From Clostridia bacterium (lineage in GTDB: Bacteria > Bacillota > Clostridia > Oscillospirales > Acutalibacteraceae): a stretch of DNA of 54,845 nucleotides. A program made the translations under genes and the position numbers. Below are positions 40,555-48,813 of the stretch, piece by piece (the stretch's first letter is position 1; each line of letters starts with the position of its first letter). The notes below the pieces were generated by a model. That model saw only the letters and a program-made list of their open reading frames with translations, did no database searches and was not told where the DNA came from. The DNA is taken from assembly GCA_017465085.1 (NCBI GenBank), contig JAFTWW010000050.1:1-54845 (forward strand), given 5' to 3'.

Positions 40555-41478
40555 ATGAGAATGAGCCATATTCACGATATGATAATAATAGGCGGAGGCC
40601 CCGCAGGCTATACCGCCGCATTATATGCCGCAAGGGCAGGACTTGATACTGTTCTGATAGAGCGGCTCTCGGCAGGAGGGCAGATGGCGCTTACGGGGGA
40701 TATAGATAATTACCCCGGCTTTCACGAGGGAGTGGATGGCTTTACCCTCGGTATGAATATGCTCTCGGGCGCCGAGAGGTTTGGCGCTAAAACCCATTAT
40801 GGCCAAGTCCTTGATGTTGATTTAATGGGAGATATCAAAACCGTAAAAACCGAGGGAGAAGAATTTTGTTCAAAAACCCTTGTTATTGCCGCAGGAGCAA
40901 ATCCAAGGAAATTAGGTATTAAGGATGAAGAAAACCTTGTGGGAAAAGGTGTGCACTATTGTGCCCATTGTGACGGTCGCTTTTATAAGGATAAAACCGT
41001 TTTAGTGGTGGGCGGAGGCAACTCTGCGGCGGCGGATGCCCTTTATCTTTCAAGGCTTTGTAAAAAGGTTTACCTTGTTCACCGCAGGGATAGGCTCAGA
41101 GCCACTAAAATTTATCACGAGCCTTTAATGGCGGCTGAAAATGTGGAGTTTTTGTGGGATAGCGCACTTACCGAATTTATAACAGAGGATAGAGTAACAG
41201 GCGTTAAAATAAAAAATTTAAAAACCGATGATATGCATAGTATTGACTGTGACGGTGTTTTTATAAGCATAGGCAGGCAGCCTGCCACAGAGTTTTTGCG
41301 AGGTAAGATAGCCCTCGATGAATACGGATATATAATTGCCGATGAAACCACCAAAACTGATATAGACGGTGTGTATGCTGTGGGCGATATAAGAACAAAG
41401 GCATTAAGGCAGGTGGTTACTGCCGCAGCAGATGGCGCCGTTGCCGCCCATTTTGCAGAAGAATATTTATCGCGATAG
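40555..41478 (+). CDS. trxB: Thioredoxin reductase
   Basis: 307 residues from ATG 40555 (AAGGTG upstream). FAD motif GGGPAGYTAALYAARAG, redox pair CAHC (HYCAHCDGRFY), NAD(P)H motif VGGGNSAAADALYL, and C-terminal FAD motif GVYAVGDIR. Active-site CAHC instead of the commoner CATC is still within family range. Confidence 0.93.
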   Translation: MRMSHIHDMIIIGGGPAGYTAALYAARAGLDTVLIERLSAGGQMALTGDIDNYPGFHEGVDGFTLGMNMLSGAERFGAKTHYGQVLDVDLMGDIKTVKTEGEEFCSKTLVIAAGANPRKLGIKDEENLVGKGVHYCAHCDGRFYKDKTVLVVGGGNSAAADALYLSRLCKKVYLVHRRDRLRATKIYHEPLMAAENVEFLWDSALTEFITEDRVTGVKIKNLKTDDMHSIDCDGVFISIGRQPATEFLRGKIALDEYGYIIADETTKTDIDGVYAVGDIRTKALRQVVTAAADGAVAAHFAEEYLSR

Positions 41479-41488
41479 GAGAAAATTT

Positions 41489-41953
41489 ATGTTGGAAATA
41501 AAAACAAAAGCCCCCGATTTCACCTTGCCCGATAAGGATGGCAATTCGGTATCCCTATCACAGTTTGCGGGTAAAAAGGTTGTGCTTTATTTTTATCCGA
41601 AGGATAATACACCTGGCTGCACCCGTCAGGCCTGCGCCTTTGCAGGACTTTATGATCAGTTCAAGCAAAGGGGAGTAGAGGTTATCGGCATCAGTAAGGA
41701 TAGCGTGGCTTCACATATAAAGTTTGCCGAAAAGCACAAGCTTCCTTTTATTCTTCTTTCCGATCCCGAGCTGATAGCCATAAAGGCCTACGGTGTGTGG
41801 CAGGAGAAGAAGATGTGCGGCAAGGTATCAATGGGCGTTGTCCGCACCACATTTATTATTGATGAGCAGGGAAATATAGAGAAGATTATGCCAAAGGTTA
41901 AGCCCGATACCAACGCCGAAGAGATATTGAATGCTTTGGCAAAAAGCGAATGA
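41489..41953 (+). CDS. bcp: Thioredoxin-dependent peroxiredoxin (Bcp type)
   Basis: 154 residues from ATG 41489, with AGGAG upstream; the frame extends into trxB. The peroxidatic cysteine is in NTPGCTRQAC, with the resolving cysteine five residues on. It detoxifies hydroperoxides with thioredoxin as reductant, completing a trx-trxB-bcp redox chain. Confidence 0.92.
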   Translation: MLEIKTKAPDFTLPDKDGNSVSLSQFAGKKVVLYFYPKDNTPGCTRQACAFAGLYDQFKQRGVEVIGISKDSVASHIKFAEKHKLPFILLSDPELIAIKAYGVWQEKKMCGKVSMGVVRTTFIIDEQGNIEKIMPKVKPDTNAEEILNALAKSE

Positions 41954-41978
41954 GCGCTTTTTCCACCTTATTAAATGA

Positions 41979-42007
41979 TTGACAATCGTTTGTTTATGTA
42001 GTACAAT
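41979..42007 (+). promoter_or_regulatory. Promoter of the riboswitch-ATPase transcript
   Basis: TTGACA, 17 bases, TACAAT; transcription would start right at the riboswitch. Confidence 0.82.
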
Positions 42008-42013
42008 ATTACG

Positions 42014-42135
42014 CGTAAAAGGGAGTAGCTGAATGCTCTGCATTTCCGATAACCGTCATCACGGCATATAGCTCGGTTATTCGGGTTTGATTGATAGCGA
42101 GACTTTTGCGGCGTACTGCTGCAGAGGTCTTTTTT
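42014..42135 (+). promoter_or_regulatory. yybP-ykoY (Mn2+) riboswitch
   Basis: AAAAGGGAGTAGCTG at the 5' side, the inner CCGTCATCACGG element, and GCGAGACTTTTGC at the 3' side are the conserved blocks of the yybP-ykoY class, which binds Mn2+. The 3' block also forms one arm of a terminator (42100-42135), so Mn2+ probably allows read-through into the ATPase gene. Confidence 0.82.
42100..42135 (+). terminator. Riboswitch-controlled terminator
   Basis: AGACTTTTGCGGC pairs (with some G-U) with GCTGCAGAGGTCT, followed by six T's; overlaps the riboswitch 3' block. Confidence 0.72.
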
Positions 42136-42173
42136 ATTCACGATTTTATTAAATCATTCATAGGAGGCAAAAA

Positions 42174-44858
42174 ATGAAACATTATCTAAATGATGCCAAT
42201 GAGGTAATTAAGAATGTCGGTAGCAATATCGATGGATTAAGCACCTCAGAGGCAACGGAAAGGCTTTCCAAGAACGGAAAAAATAAATTGATTGAAGCCA
42301 AGAAGGAATCCATGCTTCACCGTTTCTTCAAGCAGCTTTGCGAGCCAATGACCATTATTCTGTTGGTTGCGGCCGCTATTTCAGCAGGCGTGGAAATCTA
42401 CGAGGGAATCCATTCGGGACATATGGGCTTCCCGTCCGATGTAGTCATTATTCTCGCCGTTGTCCTTATCAATGCCATTCTCGGCGTTTTGCAGGAAAGC
42501 AAGGCGGAAAAGGCTATAGAAGCTCTTCAGGAAATGTCAAAAGCGCAAAGCAAGGTCATCCGTGACGGGAAACAGATATTTGTTCCCAGCGAAGACCTTG
42601 TAGTAGGCGATATCATTGTGCTGGAGGCAGGTGATTCAGTTCCCGCAGACGCCCGCATTATCGAGTGCGCTTCAATGAAGATTGAAGAGGCGGCTCTTAC
42701 GGGTGAGTCTGTTCCCGTAGATAAAAAGGTAGAGACACTATCCGCGGATGCAGGCGGTGATGTTGCTCTCGGCGACCGTAAAAATATGGTATTTATGGGC
42801 TCAACTGTGGTTTACGGACGCGGTAAGGCTGTTGTGACTGCAATCGGTATGGAAACCGAAATGGGCAAGATTGCGGATGCGCTTGCTCAGGCAGAGGATG
42901 GCAAAACTCCTCTTCAAATTAAGCTTGCAGGTCTCTCTAAAATACTGACCTATTTGGTTATCGGCATTTGTGTTGTTATTTTCGGTGTTCAACTCATTCG
43001 TGACGGCGTTGGCTTTGAGCCTATCCTTAATTCCTTTATGATTGCCATTTCTCTTGCAGTTGCGGCAATACCCGAAGGACTTGCCACCGTTGTTACCATC
43101 GTTCTTTCTATAGGCGTGACCAATATGTCTAAGCGTAACGCAATAATCCGTAAATTGACCGCCGTTGAAACCCTCGGATGCACACAGATTATATGCTCTG
43201 ATAAGACAGGTACTTTAACGCAAAACAAGATGACCGTTGTGGATTATTATGGCGAAGATGAGGCTCTTCTCGCAAACGCTATGTCCCTTTGTTCCGATGC
43301 AGAGTTTGACGCGCAGGCAGGTACTGCCGTTGGCGAGCCTACCGAGTGCGCTCTCGTTAACTATGCAGAAAAGCTCGGTCTTTCTAAAAATGTGCAGAAA
43401 AATGAGCTTGTAAGGATAGGCGAGGTTCCTTTCGATTCCGGCAGAAAGATGATGACTACTGTCCACAAAGCTGCTGACGGTTCCCTCATTCAGTTTACAA
43501 AGGGCGCTCCCGATGAGCTTCTTAAGAGGTGCACAAAAGCGCTTATAGGCGGCAAGGTAGTAGAAATGACCGAAGAAATTCGCGACAATATACTTGATGC
43601 AAACAAAGGTATGGCCGACCGCGCTCTGCGTGTTCTTGCGGCAGCTCAGAAGGAGCTTTCGGCAGAGCCTTCGGTTTATGATTCTAATACCGTTGAATGT
43701 GACCTTTGCTTCATAGGTCTTGTTGGTATGATTGACCCTGTTCGTCCAGAGGTTAAGCCTGCAATTGATGAATGCCGTAATGCAGGTATCCGTCCCATTA
43801 TGATTACAGGTGACCACAAGGATACGGCAGTAGCTATCGCTATGCAGCTTGGTATCATTACCGATGCTTCGCAGGCTATTACCGGCGCTGAACTTGATAA
43901 GATTTCTGATGAAGATTTTGAAAGCGCTGTGGAGAAGTATTCAGTTTACGCGCGTGTTCAGCCTGAGCACAAGACAAGAATTGTTAATGCTTGGCGTAAA
44001 AAAGGTATGGTTACCGCTATGACAGGCGATGGCGTTAATGACGCGCCCTCTATTAAGAATGCTGATATCGGCGTTGGTATGGGTATCACAGGCACAGATG
44101 TTACTAAAAATGTTGCCGATATGATTCTTGCCGATGATAACTTTGCTACAATAGTTTCCGCTGTAGGCGAAGGCAGAAGGATTTACGATAATATCCGTAA
44201 GGCTATTCAGTTCCTGCTTGCATCCAATCTTTCCGAAGTGCTTACAATATTCTTTGCAACGCTCTTTGGATTCACCATTTTTGCTCCTGTTCATCTGCTT
44301 TGGATAAATCTTATTACCGACTGTTTCCCCGCTCTTGCTCTCGGTATGGAAAAGCCGGAAGCAAGTATTATGAAACGTAAACCCCGTGATAGCAAGGAAG
44401 GCATCTTTGCAGGCGGACTTGGTTTCGCAGTTGCATATCAGGGCGCACTTGTAACAATTATTACGATGGTATCTTACCTTATCGGAAGATTCTGGCTTGC
44501 AGACCTGCACCACGCGGAAGCCATCGCCGCAGGAACCTATTCTGCAGAAATGCTAGGAACTTCTATGGCGTTCCTCACCCTTTCTCTTTGTGAAATCTGC
44601 CATGCATTTAATATGAGATCTCTTCATGGCTCCATATTCACAATGAAAGGTCAGAATCTGTGGCTCTGGGGCGCAGGAGTATTATCTCTTCTCCTGACTA
44701 CCCTTGTTATCGAGGTGGATTTCCTCGCTAAAGCTTTCGAGCTTGCTCATCTTGACCTGATGGAATACGGCATTGCCCTCGGCCTTGCTATCCTTATAAT
44801 TCCCATTGTTGAGATAATCAAAATATTCCATAGAGCAATAGATAAAAGAAGTAAATAA
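42174..44858 (+). CDS. P-type cation-transporting ATPase (P2A; probable Mn2+ exporter)
   Basis: 894 residues with ten or so membrane helices. Phosphorylation site CSDKTGTLTQNKMT, TGES dephosphorylation loop (LTGESVPVD), membrane motif VAAIPEGL, and hinge MTGDGVNDAPS. The overall type is a Ca2+/Mn2+ ATPase (PMR1/SERCA-like). The upstream yybP-ykoY riboswitch points to Mn2+ as a physiological substrate; the L. lactis P-type ATPase YoaB is under the same class. Calcium export cannot be ruled out. Confidence 0.93.
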   Translation: MKHYLNDANEVIKNVGSNIDGLSTSEATERLSKNGKNKLIEAKKESMLHRFFKQLCEPMTIILLVAAAISAGVEIYEGIHSGHMGFPSDVVIILAVVLINAILGVLQESKAEKAIEALQEMSKAQSKVIRDGKQIFVPSEDLVVGDIIVLEAGDSVPADARIIECASMKIEEAALTGESVPVDKKVETLSADAGGDVALGDRKNMVFMGSTVVYGRGKAVVTAIGMETEMGKIADALAQAEDGKTPLQIKLAGLSKILTYLVIGICVVIFGVQLIRDGVGFEPILNSFMIAISLAVAAIPEGLATVVTIVLSIGVTNMSKRNAIIRKLTAVETLGCTQIICSDKTGTLTQNKMTVVDYYGEDEALLANAMSLCSDAEFDAQAGTAVGEPTECALVNYAEKLGLSKNVQKNELVRIGEVPFDSGRKMMTTVHKAADGSLIQFTKGAPDELLKRCTKALIGGKVVEMTEEIRDNILDANKGMADRALRVLAAAQKELSAEPSVYDSNTVECDLCFIGLVGMIDPVRPEVKPAIDECRNAGIRPIMITGDHKDTAVAIAMQLGIITDASQAITGAELDKISDEDFESAVEKYSVYARVQPEHKTRIVNAWRKKGMVTAMTGDGVNDAPSIKNADIGVGMGITGTDVTKNVADMILADDNFATIVSAVGEGRRIYDNIRKAIQFLLASNLSEVLTIFFATLFGFTIFAPVHLLWINLITDCFPALALGMEKPEASIMKRKPRDSKEGIFAGGLGFAVAYQGALVTIITMVSYLIGRFWLADLHHAEAIAAGTYSAEMLGTSMAFLTLSLCEICHAFNMRSLHGSIFTMKGQNLWLWGAGVLSLLLTTLVIEVDFLAKAFELAHLDLMEYGIALGLAILIIPIVEIIKIFHRAIDKRSK

Positions 44859-45013
44859 GCGACTCTCAGAAGTTGGAGGTCGTTCCGAATCCCTGACAGA
44901 TAAAGATAAAAAAAGACAGCACAAAAAGTGCTGTCTTCTTTTATGAAAGTGTTGTACAAATTAGATGCCCTATGAATTTTTGACCTATGTGTTTGAAACC
45001 CTACATATTTCAA

Positions 45014-45183
45014 GTGAAATCGTTTGCTTACGCTCACGGTGAAATCAAAGGCTTGCGCCTTTGGTGAAATATTTTGCTAAAGCAAAATGTGAAATTAAAT
45101 CCACCCACCGCCGCAGCGATTTCACTCGAGCTTTGCTCGAATTTCACATTGCGAAGCAATATTTCACCCACCCGCAAGGGTGG
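45014..45183. repeat. Hairpin-chain element with GTGAAAT/ATTTCAC spacers
   Basis: GTGAAAT at 45014, 45039, 45064 and 45089, then ATTTCAC at 45119, 45141 and 45161. Hairpins fill the gaps: CAAAGGC..GCCTTTG (45046-45063), ATTTTGCT..AGCAAAAT (45071-45088), CGAGC..GCTCG (45127-45139), ATTGC..GCAAT (45148-45160), and CCACCC..GGGTGG (45168-45183). Confidence 0.85.
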
Positions 45184-45192
45184 ATTTAGTTG

Positions 45193-45224
45193 AAAAACCG
45201 ACTTGTTGAAACAAGTCGGTTTTT
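45193..45224. terminator. Bidirectional terminator hairpin
   Basis: 15-base perfect arms (AAAAACCGACTTGTT and complement) with a two-base loop. Confidence 0.85.
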
Positions 45225-45225
45225 C

Positions 45226-45245
45226 TGGTGACCCGGACGGGATTC
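45226..45245 (-). pseudogene. Duplicated 3' end of tRNA-Glu
   Basis: Twenty bases identical to the tRNA-Glu 3' end including CCA (45386-45405), 160 bases away and in the same orientation. An AACAGTCC/GGACTGTT hairpin lies 17 bases beyond it. Confidence 0.85.
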
Positions 45246-45385
45246 TCTTCTTCGGCTATCGAACAGTCCACAGGACTGTTCTCCCAAACGCTTTATTCGC
45301 TTCGCTCATAGCGTTTGGAGGTCGTTTCGAATCCCTGACAGATAAAGATAAAAAAAGACAGCACAAAAAGTACTGTCTTCTTTTA

Positions 45386-45461
45386 TGGTGACCCGGACGG
45401 GATTCGAACCCGTGTTACCGCCGTGAAAGGGCGGTGTCTTAGGCCTCTTGACCACCGGGCC
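45386..45461 (-). tRNA. tRNA-Glu (anticodon TTC)
   Basis: On the minus strand: acceptor GGCCCGG/CCGGGTC (with a G-U), anticodon stem CCGCC/GGCGG with loop CTTTCAC (anticodon TTC), T-arm GGTTCGAATCC, and CCA encoded. Confidence 0.95.
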
Positions 45462-45463
45462 GT

Positions 45464-45540
45464 TGGTGGCTGTAATCGGACTCGAACCAATGACACCGCG
45501 GGTATGAACCGCGTGCTCTAGCCAACTGAGCTATACAGCC
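45464..45540 (-). tRNA. tRNA-Met (anticodon CAT)
   Basis: On the minus strand: acceptor GGCTGTA/TACAGCC, anticodon stem CGCGG/CCGCG with loop TTCATAC (anticodon CAT), and CCA encoded. The paired acceptor end and body favour elongator Met; a tRNA-Ile2 with modified C34 is the alternative. Confidence 0.9.
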
Positions 45541-45571
45541 ATATTATTACCACTTTTGTCGTGACCAATTT

Positions 45572-45600
45572 ATTATATAGGCTTGGTTGCGATTTGTCAA
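45572..45600 (-). promoter_or_regulatory. Promoter of the tRNA-Met/tRNA-Glu unit
   Basis: Consensus TTGACA, 17 bases, consensus TATAAT on the minus strand. Confidence 0.88.
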
Positions 45601-45608
45601 GTGGAAAT

Positions 45609-46415
45609 TTATTTTTTCGTGAATTTATTTTGGGAGCTTTGCTTTCTCACCGAAACTTCACCTGCGGTAAGGGTTATTTCCTTGCCGTTTTCAATTATTT
45701 TAAGCCCTGCATTATCATCGATGCCTGATACAAGGGCGGTGTGGGGTATGCCATCCTTTATATATTCCACCGTTTTGCCCGTAAGATAGGAACGCTCCCG
45801 ATAACGCTCCATATAATCCTTGCTATCTATATTCTTATAAATTTCGAAGAATATATTCATAATCTGCGCCACAAGCTTGGCTTTCAGCTCAAGATTATCC
45901 GAACAGTCAAGAATACTTGCCGCAATCGCGGATATCTCTTCGGGGAATTTTTCTGGCCTACCCAAGTTTATTCCTATACCGAGTATAGCATAGCTTAGTT
46001 TTCCGCCTTCACCGATGGCGCCCTCGGTTAAAATTCCGCATACCTTTTTATCACCGATATAAATATCGTTAACCCATTTGATTTTGGTATCCTTGCCGAA
46101 GAGCCTTTCTATAGCCTCACTAACCGCAACCGCGGCAGCGGTGGTGATAGAAAGAGCCCCATCGGCCGATAACTCGGGCTTTAAGATAAGGGACATATAT
46201 ATTCCGCCATCATAGGAAAAAAAGCTTCTGCCCATCCTCCCTCTGCCGCCCGATTGATTTAGGGCAAACACACAGTCGCCCTCCTTAGCGCCCTTACCGC
46301 ACAGCTCCTTTGCATAGGAGTTGGTGGAATCTATTCTTTCGAGCGCTGTTGGGCTTATTAAATCGGTATATTTTTTTATCTCCTTGCAAAAAGCATTTGC
46401 TCTTTCACTCATCAT
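45609..46415 (-). CDS. birA: Biotin-protein ligase (BirA, catalytic type)
   Basis: 268 residues. Biotinyl-AMP loop GGRGRMGRSF, KWVNDIYIGDKKVCGILTEG, and GIGINLG are diagnostic. There is no N-terminal DNA-binding domain, so it is a monofunctional ligase that attaches biotin to carboxylase carriers rather than a biotin repressor. The C-terminal small domain is present. Confidence 0.92.
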   Translation of the reverse strand: MMSERANAFCKEIKKYTDLISPTALERIDSTNSYAKELCGKGAKEGDCVFALNQSGGRGRMGRSFFSYDGGIYMSLILKPELSADGALSITTAAAVAVSEAIERLFGKDTKIKWVNDIYIGDKKVCGILTEGAIGEGGKLSYAILGIGINLGRPEKFPEEISAIAASILDCSDNLELKAKLVAQIMNIFFEIYKNIDSKDYMERYRERSYLTGKTVEYIKDGIPHTALVSGIDDNAGLKIIENGKEITLTAGEVSVRKQSSQNKFTKK

Positions 46416-46430
46416 CTGATCACCGATATA

Positions 46431-46459
46431 ATTTTAATATGCGAGGGGCCTAAAGTCAA
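46431..46459 (-). promoter_or_regulatory. Promoter of birA
   Basis: TTGACT, 17 bases, TAAAAT on the minus strand. Its -35 box is in a 7-base inverted repeat (AGTCAAC/GTTGACT) shared with the divergent tRNA-Pro promoter. Confidence 0.68.
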
Positions 46460-46474
46460 CCTTTCAAAATTTAG

Positions 46475-46503
46475 TTGACTTTTTGCCCTGCCTTATATAT
46501 AAT
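46475..46503 (+). promoter_or_regulatory. Promoter of tRNA-Pro
   Basis: TTGACT, 17 bases, TATAAT, 28 bases before the tRNA. Confidence 0.8.
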
Positions 46504-46531
46504 TATATGGCTAAGATTTAATATTGAGTAA

Positions 46532-46608
46532 CGAGGTGTGGCTCAGTTTGGTAGAGCACTACGTTCGGGACGTAGGGGCCGCAGGTTCAAATCCTGTCAC
46601 CTCGACCA
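46532..46608 (+). tRNA. tRNA-Pro (anticodon CGG)
   Basis: Acceptor CGAGGTG/CACCTCG, anticodon stem CTACG/CGTAG with loop TTCGGGA (anticodon CGG), T-arm GGTTCAAATCC, and CCA encoded. Confidence 0.95.
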
Positions 46609-46650
46609 AAAATCCGTGTTTCCCCTATGGGAGACACGGATTTTCTTTTG
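46609..46650 (+). terminator. Terminator of tRNA-Pro
   Basis: AAAATCCGTGT and ACACGGATTTT arms with a T-rich tail directly after CCA. Confidence 0.82.
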
Positions 46651-46726
46651 CTTTTCAAACCAATTGCAAGACTTACGCATATGTGTTATAATAGTAAAAA
46701 GTTCCATTGTGAAAGGAAACGTTATC

Positions 46727-48103
46727 ATGGATAAAGTAACATATTTTGATGTCGAATATGCCAATTGTAAAAACAAGTCGATTTGCCAAATTGGTATTAT
46801 GTGCGAGGATTTTAGCAACAGCGAACCTTACTATCCGGAATTAGATCTCTATATCAATCCAGAAGACGGATTTGATGATAATTGCATTAAAATTCACGGA
46901 ATAACAAAATCAAAGGTTGAAAATGAGCCTACCTTCCCTGATGCGTGGAAAGATATTGAAAAGTATTTTACTAACGCAGTTGTCATTGGACACAATGTTG
47001 CTTCTGCAGATTTAGATGCTTTAGTCAAGGCTCTCAAAAGATACAATCTTGATATACCTGAATTGTATTATATTTGCACCTATGAATTAGCAAAGAAATT
47101 TGTTCCAAGTTATAGTGTAACCAACTACAGTATGTCTTGTCTTTGCGAATATTTTGATATTGACATTGATTTAGAACACAACGCCTTTGATGATGCATGT
47201 GCATGTTCTGATTTATTTAAGGCTCTTGTTGATTGCTATAATATTGATGTGGATTCTCATATTAAAAAATATATTCCGCACGAAACAAAGGAACATTCTG
47301 CTTATGTTTCAAGCCCTGTTCTTCGCAAATCAATAAGTGAGTTCTATGGGGTTATTCGTGGCTTCTCCATTGATAACGTTATTAATGATGATGAAGTTCA
47401 GTATATTAAAAATTGGAAAGCGAACAACAGCCAATATATAAATCGGCCGGAGATCGCCGATATTCTTAAAGTAATTGATAATATATTGGCAGATGGTAAA
47501 ATCACAGTTGATGAAATCATGGCATTGCAAGGTGCAGTAAAAGCCTATCTTGATATTGTATCAACTTCTGCTGTTACTCTTGCTACGCAGATCTTGGATG
47601 GAATTCTCAAAGGTATAACCGTTGACGGCGAAATCAGCGAGGATGAATGTAAAAATCTACGCCAATGGCTATATGATAACATTTATCTCTCCGATCATTT
47701 TCCTTTTGATAAAACAATTGCTTTGGTCGATAAGGTTCTTGAGGATTCAATAATTACTAAAGAAGAATCCGAATACATAACCGCCGTTATTAACGAAATG
47801 CTTAATCCTGTTGAATCGCTAAAAGAACAAATCAATTCTGTTGCAGGTAAGCATGTTTGTCTTAGCGGTAATTTCGCTTTTGGTCAAAAGTCAGCAGTTG
47901 AAAAATATATCGTTGAACGCGGCGGAATTATGGATTCTTCTGTTAAGAAGACGACTGACATATTAATGATTGGTGATTTCGAATGCCAAGCGTATTCAAA
48001 TGGCACTTATGGCACGAAAGTTAAGAAAGCCATTGAGTATAATGAAAAAGGCTGTAATATTACTATCATTAAAGAATCTGATTTTTTCGCTAAAATTAAA
48101 TAA
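46727..48103 (+). CDS. DnaQ-like exonuclease with TerB-like middle and C-terminal BRCT domain
   Basis: 458 residues from ATG 46727 (GAAAGG upstream); the open frame runs back through the tRNA and is not real. Residues 1-170 are a DEDDh exonuclease: YFDVEYANCKNKSICQIGI, VIGHNVASADLDAL, and EHNAFDDACACSDLF. Residues about 200-365 are helical, with two repeats like NILADGKITVDEI and GILKGITVDGEIS that recall TerB-like acidic helical domains. Residues about 375-458 are a BRCT domain (GKHVCLSGNFAFGQKSAVEKYI, DILMIGDF). It may process DNA or RNA ends at damage sites. Codons are more AT-rich than in housekeeping neighbours. It sits just behind tRNA-Pro and before an integrase remnant, so it is probably acquired. 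Confidence 0.85.
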   Translation: MDKVTYFDVEYANCKNKSICQIGIMCEDFSNSEPYYPELDLYINPEDGFDDNCIKIHGITKSKVENEPTFPDAWKDIEKYFTNAVVIGHNVASADLDALVKALKRYNLDIPELYYICTYELAKKFVPSYSVTNYSMSCLCEYFDIDIDLEHNAFDDACACSDLFKALVDCYNIDVDSHIKKYIPHETKEHSAYVSSPVLRKSISEFYGVIRGFSIDNVINDDEVQYIKNWKANNSQYINRPEIADILKVIDNILADGKITVDEIMALQGAVKAYLDIVSTSAVTLATQILDGILKGITVDGEISEDECKNLRQWLYDNIYLSDHFPFDKTIALVDKVLEDSIITKEESEYITAVINEMLNPVESLKEQINSVAGKHVCLSGNFAFGQKSAVEKYIVERGGIMDSSVKKTTDILMIGDFECQAYSNGTYGTKVKKAIEYNEKGCNITIIKESDFFAKIK

Positions 48104-48134
48104 TCTCTTTTCTTTGGTTAATGCGTAGTAACTT

Positions 48135-48813
48135 TTACACCACCAAAATCATCACCGCCACGGATTGTTCCGTGGCGGTGTGTTTGTTTATGCCGACTGT
48201 GATGCTTTTCAGCTTAGCTTTGGCTTCTGCAATCTCGGCTTTAACTTTTGGAATCATCTCTGCGAGGAGGATTTCGCATTCCTCTCTCGTTTTAGCGTAT
48301 ACATTGAATTTCTTGCGTTTACCATCGGCGAGTCTTGGAAAGTAACTGCCTTCCCATAGGTTCTTGCTCACCTGATACAAGCATTCGGTGCCGGGCTTTC
48401 GTATTTTGCCTTGTACGGCTTCAAATTTCGCCTTACACGGCTCGGTTGTGTCTTGGTCGGGTGGTTTTCTTGTCCTCGTCGCTAACGCCGTCATTTTTGC
48501 CGATTCCTTTGTCAATTTTGCTTGCCGCCTGCCGCCTCATTTCATGGGTGCTGTGAAGGTATGTATCAAGCGTGGTTTGGGATGACACATGACCTATGAT
48601 TGAGGATAGTGTTTTTACATCCATACCGTTAGCAAGTGCCGTTGTAGTGAATGTGTGCCGCAGATCGTGGAAGCAGATATTCTTGCAGTCTGCTTTTCTA
48701 AGGATTTCTTTTACCTTCTTTACTACCGATTGCGGATTTCTTGGCATACCTTCAATTATCGGTGATGGGAACAGCCACCTTGAGTTTACCGTCTTTTTAT
48801 ACTTGGCTAACAC
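48135..48813 (-). pseudogene. Broken tyrosine recombinase (integrase) remnant
   Basis: The upstream part (48813-48433) encodes the C-terminal catalytic region: FHDLRHTFTT with Arg and His, IIGHVSSQTTLDTYLH with His and the Tyr nucleophile. The N-terminal DNA-binding and first catalytic Arg are missing. The tail (48515-48135, GTECLYQVSKNLWEGSYFPR and VYAKTREECEILLAEMI) belongs to the same integrase family but is in another frame, so a frameshift lies near 48433-48515. Its 5' end runs directly into the truncated TetR gene. It is probably a relic of an integrative element. Confidence 0.82.
48150..48182. terminator. Hairpin between convergent DnaQ-like gene and integrase remnant
   Basis: CCGCCACGGA and TCCGTGGCGG around a short loop; no strong T-run on the plus strand. 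Confidence 0.55.

Larger units (their letters stand above)
44859..45385. other. Repeat-filled stretch between the ATPase and tRNA-Glu
   Basis: No gene. It holds two copies of a 72-base unit (about 44871-44945 and 45316-45386, a few differences) ending in an AGACAGCAC/GTGCTGTCT hairpin, a hairpin chain (45014-45183), a strong terminator (45193-45224), and a duplicated tRNA-Glu 3' end (45226-45245). Confidence 0.75.

Noticed and set aside
45203-45391. Open frame over the tRNA-Glu 3'-end copy and repeats
   Set aside because: It is made wholly of tRNA fragment, terminator hairpins and repeat sequence.
46538-46726. N-terminal extension of the DnaQ-like protein
   Set aside because: The extension would be translated from tRNA-Pro and its terminator. 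A proper ribosome site precedes ATG 46727.
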